Notes under the pieces: model-generated
Seen by the model: the letters and a program-made list of their open reading frames with translations, nothing else
Database searches by the model: none
What the model was told of the DNA's origin: nothing
From: Seongchinamella sediminis
GTDB lineage: Bacteria; Pseudomonadota; Gammaproteobacteria; Pseudomonadales; Halieaceae
NCBI RefSeq assembly: GCF_003457605.1
Contig: NZ_QRAN01000005.1
Coordinates: 124,001-188,000 of the forward strand
Direction: 5' to 3'
Length of the DNA: 64,000 bases
Shown: positions 27,495 to 35,521 of the stretch, in pieces
Position numbering within the stretch: position 1 is the stretch's first letter
How the letters are laid out: each line of letters starts with the position of its first letter
Program-made: the position numbers and the translations under genes

Positions 27495-29162
27495 CTAGCT
27501 GCTGCTCCCGGATTTGACTTTGGTTTTGGCTTTCGCCCTGGTTTTTGCCTTGGCCTTGGCCTTGGCCTTGGCTTTGGGTTTTGCTGCCGCTTTCGCTTTC
27601 GCTTTCGCTTTCGCTTTCGCTTTCGCTTTCGCTTTCGCTTTGGTTCGGGTTTTGGCCGTCCCACTGGCGGCAGCGGCCGGTTTGGCGCTGGCAGTTGCCT
27701 TTGCTCGGGACGCTGGCTTGCGGGCGCCACCGGCGGCACGTTTTTTCGCGGGCTTGACCTTTATGCCTGCCGCATCTTCCAGTTCCTGCAGCGACTCCTC
27801 CATGTAATCGATCATGCGCTGGACATGGGGTAACGAGCGGCGGCAGGCAATGATGCCGAAATCCACATTCTCCGCGTAAGTGACCAGGGTGATATTCATG
27901 GCCAGGCCGTCGGTGACTATGGACAGCGGGTAGGAGCCATCCATGCGCGCGCCGTTCCAGTACATGGTCTCGCGGATCCCGGGCACGTTGGAGATCGCCA
28001 CGTTATAGGGAGGAAGTTTGGACATCATCCCCAGGGGCGCGAGGATGGCGGCGGGGCTTTGCACTATAAGGAAAAACAGCTCAATTTCCCTGGGTGTCAT
28101 CTCGGCGTAAAAGTCCTTGCTGGCCTGCATCGAGGTCTTGATTTTGGCGAAACGTTCACTGGGGTCGTCGATGTTGGTGGCCAGGTCGGCACTGATAGCC
28201 GCCACGGCATTGCCCGAATCGACGTCACCCGGCTGGCGCAGGGAAACCGGCACCATGGCTTTCAGAGGCGCTTCCGGCAGTTCCGCGTGCACCTGCAGAT
28301 AGGTTCGCAGCGCGCCTGAGCACATGGCCAGTACGGCATCGTTGAAGGTGCCGCCAAAGGACTTGGCAACCGCGCTGATGCGGGCAAAGGGCCATGACTG
28401 GGCAACAAATCGCCTGGCCCCGTCGATCTGTGTGTTGAGTGCGCTGCGCGGCACTTGCAAGTGGGGCAGGGCCATTCCGCGGCCGTTGCCGGTCAGGGAT
28501 TCGGCGAATGTTTTCACCGCATTGAACACGTGTGCGCCGCTGTCGATACTCAGCTTGAACATATCCGCCACGGAGCGCAGTTCCGAGGTGGTGTGTTCAG
28601 GGCGTTTGCCCATTTTCAGCCCGGCCTTGTACTGTTCCCACAGGTGCAGGGACAGGGGGGACTCCTCCAGTACGTGCCCGGGGTCCGCCGACAGCATGAC
28701 CCGGGAGACGTGGATGGAGCGGGCCCCGTCCACCGCGGCGTGGTGGGTCTTGGTATACACGGCGAACTGGCGTTTGGGCAGGCCCTCGATCAGGTGCATT
28801 TCCCACAGTGGCCTGCTGCGTTCCAGCAGGGTGCCGTGCAGGCGGGAGACCAGGGTGAACAGTTCCCGGTAGCGGCCCGGCGCCGGCAGGGCGGAGTGGC
28901 GTATGTGGTAGTCCAGGTCCAGGGCGGGATCCGGTTCCCAGTAGGTATTCCCGGCCAGGCCCAGGCGGCCGGTCTTGAGCCGGTCGCCGAAGGGGGGCAG
29001 CATGGTCTTGGCGTTGCGCATGTTGTCGGCGAGACCGTGCAGGAATTCCTTTTCATCGGCCCCGGGCGGCAGGGTGTACAGGCTGACGCCGCCCACGTGC
29101 ATGGGCATTTCCCGGGTTTCGCTGAGCAGGAAGCCCTTGTCGACAAAGCTGAGTTTCTTCAT
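27495..29162 (-). CDS. Wax ester synthase/diacylglycerol acyltransferase with Lys-Ala tail
   Basis: This 555-residue protein is preceded by AAGGAG six bases before the ATG. Residues 1-465 form a WS/DGAT acyltransferase with the active-site HHAAVDG at 140-146, PLWEMHLIEGL, and NVPGIRETMYWNGARMDG. It would esterify fatty acyl-CoA to alcohols or diacylglycerol, making storage lipid at the membrane. WS/DGATs normally end near residue 460-480. Here about 85 further residues are almost entirely Lys, Ala, Arg, Thr and Pro (KAKAKAKA, histone H1-like), partly encoded by a perfect hexamer repeat. The tail could bind acidic surfaces, but this is inference. Confidence 0.93.
   Translation of the reverse strand: MKKLSFVDKGFLLSETREMPMHVGGVSLYTLPPGADEKEFLHGLADNMRNAKTMLPPFGDRLKTGRLGLAGNTYWEPDPALDLDYHIRHSALPAPGRYRELFTLVSRLHGTLLERSRPLWEMHLIEGLPKRQFAVYTKTHHAAVDGARSIHVSRVMLSADPGHVLEESPLSLHLWEQYKAGLKMGKRPEHTTSELRSVADMFKLSIDSGAHVFNAVKTFAESLTGNGRGMALPHLQVPRSALNTQIDGARRFVAQSWPFARISAVAKSFGGTFNDAVLAMCSGALRTYLQVHAELPEAPLKAMVPVSLRQPGDVDSGNAVAAISADLATNIDDPSERFAKIKTSMQASKDFYAEMTPREIELFFLIVQSPAAILAPLGMMSKLPPYNVAISNVPGIRETMYWNGARMDGSYPLSIVTDGLAMNITLVTYAENVDFGIIACRRSLPHVQRMIDYMEESLQELEDAAGIKVKPAKKRAAGGARKPASRAKATASAKPAAAASGTAKTRTKAKAKAKAKAKAKAKAKAAAKPKAKAKAKAKAKTRAKAKTKVKSGSSS
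27589..27636. repeat. Perfect GCTTTC hexamer microsatellite, eight units
   Basis: Eight uninterrupted GCTTTC units encode Lys-Ala pairs (minus strand) in the tail of the WS/DGAT. Imperfect relatives (GGCCTT, GGCTTT) flank it from about 27515 to 27645. Slippage here changes the tail length in two-residue steps without a frameshift. Confidence 0.95.
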
Positions 29163-29322
29163 TACTTTCTCCTTCTCTGCCGTCCAGTCTAGCCTGAAAA
29201 TCGCGGCTGCGCGCGCCGGTTCCAGCCTTATCTGGCGAAAATCTTCGTTGAGCCCCCTGTGTTGGCAATGCTATCGTTGCCCGCCAGCCAGCAGGCCCTA
29301 ACAGCATAAACAGGAGCGTAAT

Positions 29323-30087
29323 ATGCCCACCAACCTTTTCGACCTCAGCGGCAAGATTGCACTGGTAACCGGCGCCAGCCGCGGCATTGGTGAAGAAATC
29401 GCCGGGTTGCTGGCGGAGCAGGGCGCCCACGTGATCGTTTCCAGCCGCAAGATCGACGGTTGCCAGGCGGTAGCCGATGCCATTACCGCCGCTGGCAACA
29501 GTGCCGAGGCATTCGCCTGCCATGTGGGCAATATGGATGATATCAGCGCCATTTTCGCCCACATCAAGGCCAGTCACGGCAAACTCGACATACTGGTCAA
29601 CAACGCCGCCACCAATCCCTACTTCGGCCATATCCTGGACACCGACCTCGGTGCCTACAACAAGACCGTTGAGGTGAATATTCGCGGTTACTTTTTCATG
29701 TCCATCGAAGCGGGCAAGCTGATGCGTGAACAGGGCAGCGGTGTCATTGTCAATACGGCCTCGGTGAACGCGCTGCAGCCGGGGCCGATGCAGGGCATTT
29801 ACTCCATTTCCAAGGCGGCCGTGGTCAGTATGACCCGCAGCTTTGCCAAGGAATGCGGGCCGCTGGGTATCCGGGTCAATGCCTTGTTGCCGGGTTTGAC
29901 CAAAACCAAATTCGCCGGCGCTTTGTTTACCAACGATGACATTTACCAGACAGCCATCCAGGGCATTCCCATGGGGCGGCATGCCGAACCCGCAGAAATG
30001 GCCGGTACCGTGTTGTACCTGGTGTCTGACGCCAGCAGTTATACCAATGGTGAATGCATTGTGGTCGACGGCGGCCTGACGATTTAA
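29323..30087 (+). CDS. SDR family oxidoreductase
   Basis: This 254-residue protein is preceded by AGGAG seven bases before the ATG. The dinucleotide site is TGASRGIGEEIAGLL, followed by SSRK, which suggests NADP preference. NNAATNPYFG and the catalytic Ser (NTASVNA) and Tyr/Lys (YSISKAAV) are all present, with VDGGLTI at the end. It is a complete classical SDR, like glucose/3-oxoacyl reductases of lipid-degrading bacteria. The substrate is unknown. It is divergent from the wax ester synthase gene (160 bases between), and convergent with the next gene. Confidence 0.9.
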   Translation: MPTNLFDLSGKIALVTGASRGIGEEIAGLLAEQGAHVIVSSRKIDGCQAVADAITAAGNSAEAFACHVGNMDDISAIFAHIKASHGKLDILVNNAATNPYFGHILDTDLGAYNKTVEVNIRGYFFMSIEAGKLMREQGSGVIVNTASVNALQPGPMQGIYSISKAAVVSMTRSFAKECGPLGIRVNALLPGLTKTKFAGALFTNDDIYQTAIQGIPMGRHAEPAEMAGTVLYLVSDASSYTNGECIVVDGGLTI

Positions 30088-30097
30088 GGCCTTTGTT

Positions 30098-30970
30098 TCA
30101 GTCGGCCGCTCCGTGGCCGACGCTGGCCTGCAGCAGGCTGGCGTAACCGGCTTTATAGTCGGGATAGCGCAGGCTGTAACCGGACGACTTCAGTGCGGTG
30201 TTTTTACAGCGCTTGTGGCTGACCGTGGCCGCTGTTGCAGTATCCTGCGTGAGCGGCGTAATCCCCAGCTGCCGGGCCAGCCAGGCCTCGACCTCGTGGG
30301 CGGGGCAGGGGCAATCGTCCACGCCGTTATAACTGTCGAGCACTGTCTGGTCCGCCCGGTCCCGTAACAGGAGATGCGCCAGGAACCCGGCGCAGTCATC
30401 GCGATGAATACGATTGGTATAGCGCACCGGCGTGGCGGGGCTGATGCGCCCCTGTTGGACTTTTTTCAGCAAGCGTCCACCAGGGGCGCCGTAAATGCCG
30501 CCAAAGCGAACTACCGTGGCCGGAAAACTGGCCTGAAATAGATGCTGCTCCGCGTCGATGATGGCGACGGCCCGCGGGTCTGTGGTGGACAGGGGGGCGG
30601 ATTCGTCGATCCAGCCACCATTGCTTTCGGCGTACACCCGGGTACTGGACACCATGATGATGCGCCGGGGACGAGAGGCCCCCAGGCCTGCCAGCAGGTT
30701 TTTCGTCGCCGTGGCAAAGCCCTGCAGATAGCCCTCGACCTCACGTGAAGCCGGGGTGAGGGTGGTGAGCAGGTAATCGGGCGCCAGTGCCTCGACAAAG
30801 CGCAGGCTGCCGGGTTCGGTGTAGTCGGCCCGGTGCCAGCATATGCCATCGTCCGCTGTCTCCGGCTGGCGGCGCAGGGCATGGATATTCCAGCCGGCTG
30901 CCAGCAGCAGCGGCGCCAGGCGCCGGCCGATATCGCCGCTACCGACAATCAGCAGGCGCGGTTCAGGCAC
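30098..30970 (-). CDS. NAD(P)-binding epimerase/dehydratase-like protein (extended SDR, YeeZ-like)
   Basis: This 290-residue protein starts at GTG 30968-30970, which lies inside the end of the upstream HAD gene (eight-base overlap). The Rossmann motif LLIVGSGDIGRRLAPLLL follows at once, supporting the start. Later segments IIMVSSTRVYAESNGGWIDES, VVRFGGIYGAPGGRLL and RIHRDDCAGFLAHLL are typical of atypical extended SDRs. The YxxxK motif is not classical (VYAESNGG), so catalysis may be lost or differ. It is the last gene in a set with the HAD fusion and the M1 aminopeptidase; no shared pathway is evident. Confidence 0.87.
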   Translation of the reverse strand: MPEPRLLIVGSGDIGRRLAPLLLAAGWNIHALRRQPETADDGICWHRADYTEPGSLRFVEALAPDYLLTTLTPASREVEGYLQGFATATKNLLAGLGASRPRRIIMVSSTRVYAESNGGWIDESAPLSTTDPRAVAIIDAEQHLFQASFPATVVRFGGIYGAPGGRLLKKVQQGRISPATPVRYTNRIHRDDCAGFLAHLLLRDRADQTVLDSYNGVDDCPCPAHEVEAWLARQLGITPLTQDTATAATVSHKRCKNTALKSSGYSLRYPDYKAGYASLLQASVGHGAAD

Positions 30971-32654
30971 GGTGGGAATCCATACAGGCCAGTACCAGCG
31001 CCCAGAACTCGGCGAAATCATTGACTACCACGTCGGGTTTGTAGGGGTAGCGCGCGCTGCCGGGAAAAATCTTGTTGAGCCAGGGCAGGTCCCACTGGGC
31101 GCCATTGAAAAATACGCTGGTGGCGCCGGCGGTCCTGGCGGCAATGGTATCGGTGGTGGAGTCGCCGACGTACCAGACGCTGTCATTCATGGTGAATCCA
31201 AGATCCTTTACTGCCTGTTGTAACTGGTCCGGGTGGGGCTTTCTGCGCGAAGTATCGTCGCCACAGACGGCGGTGTCAAAAAAGCCTGACCAGTCTTCAC
31301 CGTCGACATTGGCCAGTTCCTGCAGGAAGAATTCCCGGTCCCGGTTGGTGATAATGCCCAGGGGCAGATCCAGCGCTGCCAGCGCCTCCAGCACTCTCCT
31401 GACCCTGGGCTCGAAGGGCAGGGCCTTACCGAAGTATTTGCGATAGTGCCGGTTAAAGGCGGCGTGAGCGATGCGCTTGGCCTCGTTGTCCTCACCGAAC
31501 AGCACTTCAAAAATGTCCGTGCGGGAGATCTTGCGGTCGGCCTTGACCCTGGGATGCAGCTGTTGCCGCTCGCGCACGTAGTCCACCAGCCGCTGGTCGT
31601 CCGGCGACTTGGATGACTCCGGCCTGACCAGTCGGCCTGCCAGGCCCAGCTGGGCCAGTTCCGGCAGCAGATCGTCCACCGCGTGGTACATGGCATCCAG
31701 GGTGTCCACCAGGGTCGCGTGCCAATCGAATAGAATGAGCTGCGGTGGCGCCAGGGTGGCGACCGCCGGGTGCCAGTCGGGTTCTACATGGGGTGGCAGT
31801 GGTTCACGGGGCGGCAGCCGCGGCGGCCGCGTTTGTCGGTCGCAGCGTTCCGGCGCGGCCTGGGCCAGGAGGTCGAGCAATTGCTCAAAGTCATCGACCA
31901 CGGCCCGCGGCCGTCCACCGCGATTGTCACTGCCGCTGAACAGCCGCTCCAGCTCCGGTGGCGGCAGCAGGCCGGCGTTGTAGAAGACCGGGGTAATACC
32001 CGCCGCTTTCGCGGTGATCATGTCGGTAATGCTGTCGCCAACGTACCAGACCTCCGGCCCGGCCTCTACGCCCAGTTGTTCGCAGGCGTGGAGCAGCATG
32101 TCCGGTGCCGGTTTGTGGCGACCCGCCTCGTCGCCGCAGCAAGTGGTACTGAACAGCGGTCGCCATGCACCGTTGTCCAGCCGGTAGAGTTCATTGTCAA
32201 AAAATTCGCGGCTGCGATTGGTGGCCACGCCCAGCGGAATATCCAGTGATTTGAGGTAGCGCAGGTAGTCGGCGATACCCTTCTGGTAGGGATAAACCTC
32301 GCCGTAGAACTTGCGATAGCTCTTGTTGTAGGCGCGGTGGGCGATGGATCGCGCACCCTCGTCATCGGCGAACAGGGCGTCGAAGATTTCCGTGCGCGAG
32401 ACGCGCCGCTCGGCCAGCACCCGGGGATGGAGCTTGCGGAAAATACGGATGTAGCGAATCAGCTTTTCATCCTCGCGACTGCCGGCTTGCGCCTCCGGTA
32501 CCAGCCGGTCGATCAGCCCCAGCTCCTCCAGTTGGGGGAGCATGTCCTCGATAGCCTGGTACATGGCATCGAGGGTATTGACCAGTGTGCCGTGCCAGTC
32601 GAAGAGAATGGCGCGGGGAGGCGGCAGCGGCCCGCTAGCTGCCGACGTTGCCAT
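30963..32654 (-). CDS. Tandem duplicated HAD-family hydrolase
   Basis: This 563-residue protein holds two complete HAD domains. Copy 1 (about 13-265) has FDWHGTLVNTLDAMYQA, VATNRSREFF, CCGDEAGRHKPAPDML and YVGDSITDMITAK. Copy 2 (about 303-560) has FDWHATLVDTLDAMYHA, IITNRDREFF, CGDDTSRRKPHPDQL and YVGDSTTDTIAAR. A Pro/Arg-rich linker of about 35 residues joins them. In both, the nucleophile Asp (19 and 310) is followed two residues later by His (21 and 312), not the Asp used as general acid in HAD phosphatases. Motifs II-IV look intact. It overlaps the M1 gene by 20 bases and the following gene by eight. The substrate is unknown. Confidence 0.9.
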   Translation of the reverse strand: MATSAASGPLPPPRAILFDWHGTLVNTLDAMYQAIEDMLPQLEELGLIDRLVPEAQAGSREDEKLIRYIRIFRKLHPRVLAERRVSRTEIFDALFADDEGARSIAHRAYNKSYRKFYGEVYPYQKGIADYLRYLKSLDIPLGVATNRSREFFDNELYRLDNGAWRPLFSTTCCGDEAGRHKPAPDMLLHACEQLGVEAGPEVWYVGDSITDMITAKAAGITPVFYNAGLLPPPELERLFSGSDNRGGRPRAVVDDFEQLLDLLAQAAPERCDRQTRPPRLPPREPLPPHVEPDWHPAVATLAPPQLILFDWHATLVDTLDAMYHAVDDLLPELAQLGLAGRLVRPESSKSPDDQRLVDYVRERQQLHPRVKADRKISRTDIFEVLFGEDNEAKRIAHAAFNRHYRKYFGKALPFEPRVRRVLEALAALDLPLGIITNRDREFFLQELANVDGEDWSGFFDTAVCGDDTSRRKPHPDQLQQAVKDLGFTMNDSVWYVGDSTTDTIAARTAGATSVFFNGAQWDLPWLNKIFPGSARYPYKPDVVVNDFAEFWALVLACMDSHRA

Positions 32655-35373
32655 AGTGCTCGACGTAGGCTGCGCACAGCCTGATTTTTTCCAGGGACTT
32701 GGCCAGGTAGCGCGGCCCGGATTCGTAGTCGGCGATTAGCGGCGAGAAAACCGCCTCCACCGAGGCTGCGTCCTCCTCGCTACAGAAACTGTCAAAGTAG
32801 TGAGGCGTCTGCCCTTTCTGCCAGGTGGGAATCCTGGCGATGACGGCGTCAAAATTTTCCTGCATCCATTGCCACATGGCTTGCTGGTGTTCTGGCACAT
32901 CCATCTGCCCGGAAATGATATAACCGAACTCATTGACCGCGACTTCCGGCGACAGTATGGCGGCTCGCAGCTGCGCCGCCACTCCCGGGTCCTCGCTGCG
33001 CGCCAGTGCCTGCAGGTGGCGTTCGCGCAGAGTCACGTTTTCCTCTGCCAGGAACTGCTGCCACAGAAGTTCGGTGAAGGGTTTGCCGAGCGTTTTCACC
33101 CCGGCCAACAGCGCGATGTAGGCATAATTGCTGTCGATGCGCCCGGGGTGAATTTGCCCATCGTCAGCGTAGCCGGTGTAGCGTTTCGCCATCTCCGTAA
33201 GCGCCTGCAACAGGGCCTCGTCCCCTGCCCGCAGGGCCAGTGTCGACTGCATGAACACACGGTACTGGTTCTGGTCCGGGGTCAGGGACTCAAGCGCGTC
33301 CAGCTGCTCCAGCTGTGGCCGGTACCAGCTGGCCAGCAGGGTTTGCAGCTGCTGTTTTTGTGCCGGGGTTGAACCGTGGTCCAGCAGCCTGTAGATGCTG
33401 TCCCGGGGCCGGATCGACACCCGCCATGAATCGGAGCCGGCAATCACCGGCGCCGCGGCGAGAAAGTCCTCCATTGCCATCGCGCCGGCATTCAGTGCTG
33501 AGATCACGCTGCCGGCCACGGAAATCTGCTCGTGGGTGCTGAGCTGGTCGAAGCGCTGCAACAGTGCCTGCCACTGGTCACCCGGCAGGTTGAAGCGATA
33601 GTAGCTGGAGCCGTTGCTGTTGGGCAGCAGCGCCTGCGGACAGCGCTCGCTGTCCAGGTCCACTGACTGGCTGGCGCCCGCGGCGATAAAGCACTGCTGG
33701 CGGGGACCGGATTCGGTGAACAGGGTGATACAGGCGGGTATGGTCCAGCTCTGGTCGGCAGAGCCGCGGGAACCCAGCGGCAGATAGCGTTGCTGAGACA
33801 GCGCCAGTCGCGGGCGATCGCCGTCGCAGTCCAGCGCCATCGCCAGGACGGGTACCCCCGCCTGCTCGATAAAACTGCGAAAGGCCTCCTGCAGCACCTC
33901 GCCGTCTGCCTGTGGATTGGCCTCGGTGATTGCCGCCATGAAATCATCCGCGGTGGTGTTCTTCCAGGCAAATTTCTGCATGTACAGGCGAATCCCCCGG
34001 CGCAGGTTTTCCCGGCCGAGAAACTCCTCGAACATGGCCAGTACGCCGCCGCCCTTGGCGTAGGTGATGCCATCGTAGGCGGCACCAATGTCCTCATGAT
34101 GGACAATGGGCTCGCGAATGCGCCGGGCACTGGCCAGGCTGTCCTCGTTCATCGCCCAGGCTGAGCCGTTGAACAGTGCGTCCAGGTAGTGGCCATCGGG
34201 ATAGAGTTCGTCCAGGGTGATGTGTGCATGCCAGGTGGCAAAGGACTCCTTTAACCACAGGTCATCCCACCAGGCCGGTGTTACCAGATTGCCAAACCAC
34301 TGGTGCGACAGCTCGTGGGCGTGGGTATTGAAGTAATTGTATTTGTCGAATTGCGCTGAGGATTCATCGAGCAGGATCAACTGTTCCCGGTAGGTGATGG
34401 CACCGGCGTTTTCCATCGCGCCGCTGGCAAAATCGGGAACCGCGATGATGTCCAGCTTGGTGTAGGGGTAGGCGGTGCCGAAGTACTGTTCCATCGCCAC
34501 CAGGATTTCAGCGGTGTATTTCAGCGCGTAGTGAATCTCTGCGCCCCGGCCGCGGGTGGTGATGCCGCGCAGCGGCACCTCGCGCTCCCTCACCCTGCTT
34601 GCCGGGATCGGCTCCCATTCGACCACATCGAAGGGACCCACGGCGAATGCCACCAGGTAGGAGGGCAGGGCTTTGGTGGTGGCGAAGGTCAGGGTCTTCC
34701 AGCCCCCGCCGGCGGCGGCTTCGGCTATCTGCGGCGTATTGGCGATTCCGACCTGTTCCCGGGGCACGGTCAGTTTCAGATCAAAGGGCACCTTGAAGCC
34801 GGGCTGGTCAAACGCCGGGAAGGCCAGCCTTGCCGACGTCGCTTCGAACTGGGTGAAGGCATAGGCCAACTCGCCCTTGTCCACCCGGTACAGGCCCTCC
34901 AGGCTGGTATTGAAGGGCGCCCGGTAGGAGAAGGTCAGGGTCAGCTCACCCGCCGGCAACTCCTGGCCGGCAGTGAGGTGGACGACACCACTCTCGGTCA
35001 ATTGCTGCCAGTCGAGGGCGATGGACTCGCCGCTATCGAGCACGGCCCCGGCGTCGCTGATTTGCAGAGAGCGCCCGTGCAGGTACAGCTCATCGCTCGC
35101 CCGCTGGAGCGAGGTCCTGATTCGCGCCTCACCGCTGAAGCTGTCCTCCCGGGGGTCTACCCGCAGGTGCAGGCTGTAATGCAGGGGGGCGGCATTATCG
35201 GGCAGCAGGCCGTCGGGAATGCTGTCCTCTGTGCCCGCGCTGGTGTTAGCAGGCAACGCCTGCGGATCGGGCTGAGCCGGGCCGGACCCTGCATCATCCT
35301 TGCTGCAGGCGGCGAGATTGAAGATAAAGATGAGCGCTATACCGAATGTGCTCGCCATTGTCTTGATGTGCAT
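32635..35373 (-). CDS. M1 family zinc aminopeptidase, lipoprotein
   Basis: This 912-residue protein has an N-terminal lipoprotein signal (FGIALIFIFNLAAC), which would place it on a membrane facing the periplasm. The aminopeptidase N features are present: exopeptidase loop GAMENAGAITYRE, zinc site HELSHQWFGNLVTPAWWDD with the distant Glu in LWLKESFATW, and a long alpha-helical C-terminal region similar to the ERAP1-like domain. It removes N-terminal residues from peptides. A linker rich in Pro, Asp and Ser follows the Cys. It begins an apparent three-gene unit with the HAD fusion. AGGGAAA precedes the ATG. Confidence 0.95.
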   Translation of the reverse strand: MHIKTMASTFGIALIFIFNLAACSKDDAGSGPAQPDPQALPANTSAGTEDSIPDGLLPDNAAPLHYSLHLRVDPREDSFSGEARIRTSLQRASDELYLHGRSLQISDAGAVLDSGESIALDWQQLTESGVVHLTAGQELPAGELTLTFSYRAPFNTSLEGLYRVDKGELAYAFTQFEATSARLAFPAFDQPGFKVPFDLKLTVPREQVGIANTPQIAEAAAGGGWKTLTFATTKALPSYLVAFAVGPFDVVEWEPIPASRVREREVPLRGITTRGRGAEIHYALKYTAEILVAMEQYFGTAYPYTKLDIIAVPDFASGAMENAGAITYREQLILLDESSAQFDKYNYFNTHAHELSHQWFGNLVTPAWWDDLWLKESFATWHAHITLDELYPDGHYLDALFNGSAWAMNEDSLASARRIREPIVHHEDIGAAYDGITYAKGGGVLAMFEEFLGRENLRRGIRLYMQKFAWKNTTADDFMAAITEANPQADGEVLQEAFRSFIEQAGVPVLAMALDCDGDRPRLALSQQRYLPLGSRGSADQSWTIPACITLFTESGPRQQCFIAAGASQSVDLDSERCPQALLPNSNGSSYYRFNLPGDQWQALLQRFDQLSTHEQISVAGSVISALNAGAMAMEDFLAAAPVIAGSDSWRVSIRPRDSIYRLLDHGSTPAQKQQLQTLLASWYRPQLEQLDALESLTPDQNQYRVFMQSTLALRAGDEALLQALTEMAKRYTGYADDGQIHPGRIDSNYAYIALLAGVKTLGKPFTELLWQQFLAEENVTLRERHLQALARSEDPGVAAQLRAAILSPEVAVNEFGYIISGQMDVPEHQQAMWQWMQENFDAVIARIPTWQKGQTPHYFDSFCSEEDAASVEAVFSPLIADYESGPRYLAKSLEKIRLCAAYVEHYGNVGS

Positions 35374-35521
35374 GGGGTTTCCCTGGCATTTTTTTGTTGC
35401 TGTTGTTAATGCGGCGCAGGCAAGTCATGGCTGGCCCGCGCTGGCGGCTTAAGTATAGGCCAGCCGTGGGGAAAATGGCTGCCGCAACACGGAGGGCCGC
35501 CACTGGTAGTGTGAGCGGGCC

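Noticed and set aside
27468-27833. Plus-strand frames rich in Phe/Gly/Arg or Ala/Leu/Phe over the hexamer repeat
   Set aside because: They are translations of the GCTTTC repeat on the wrong strand; the wax ester synthase tail explains the sequence.
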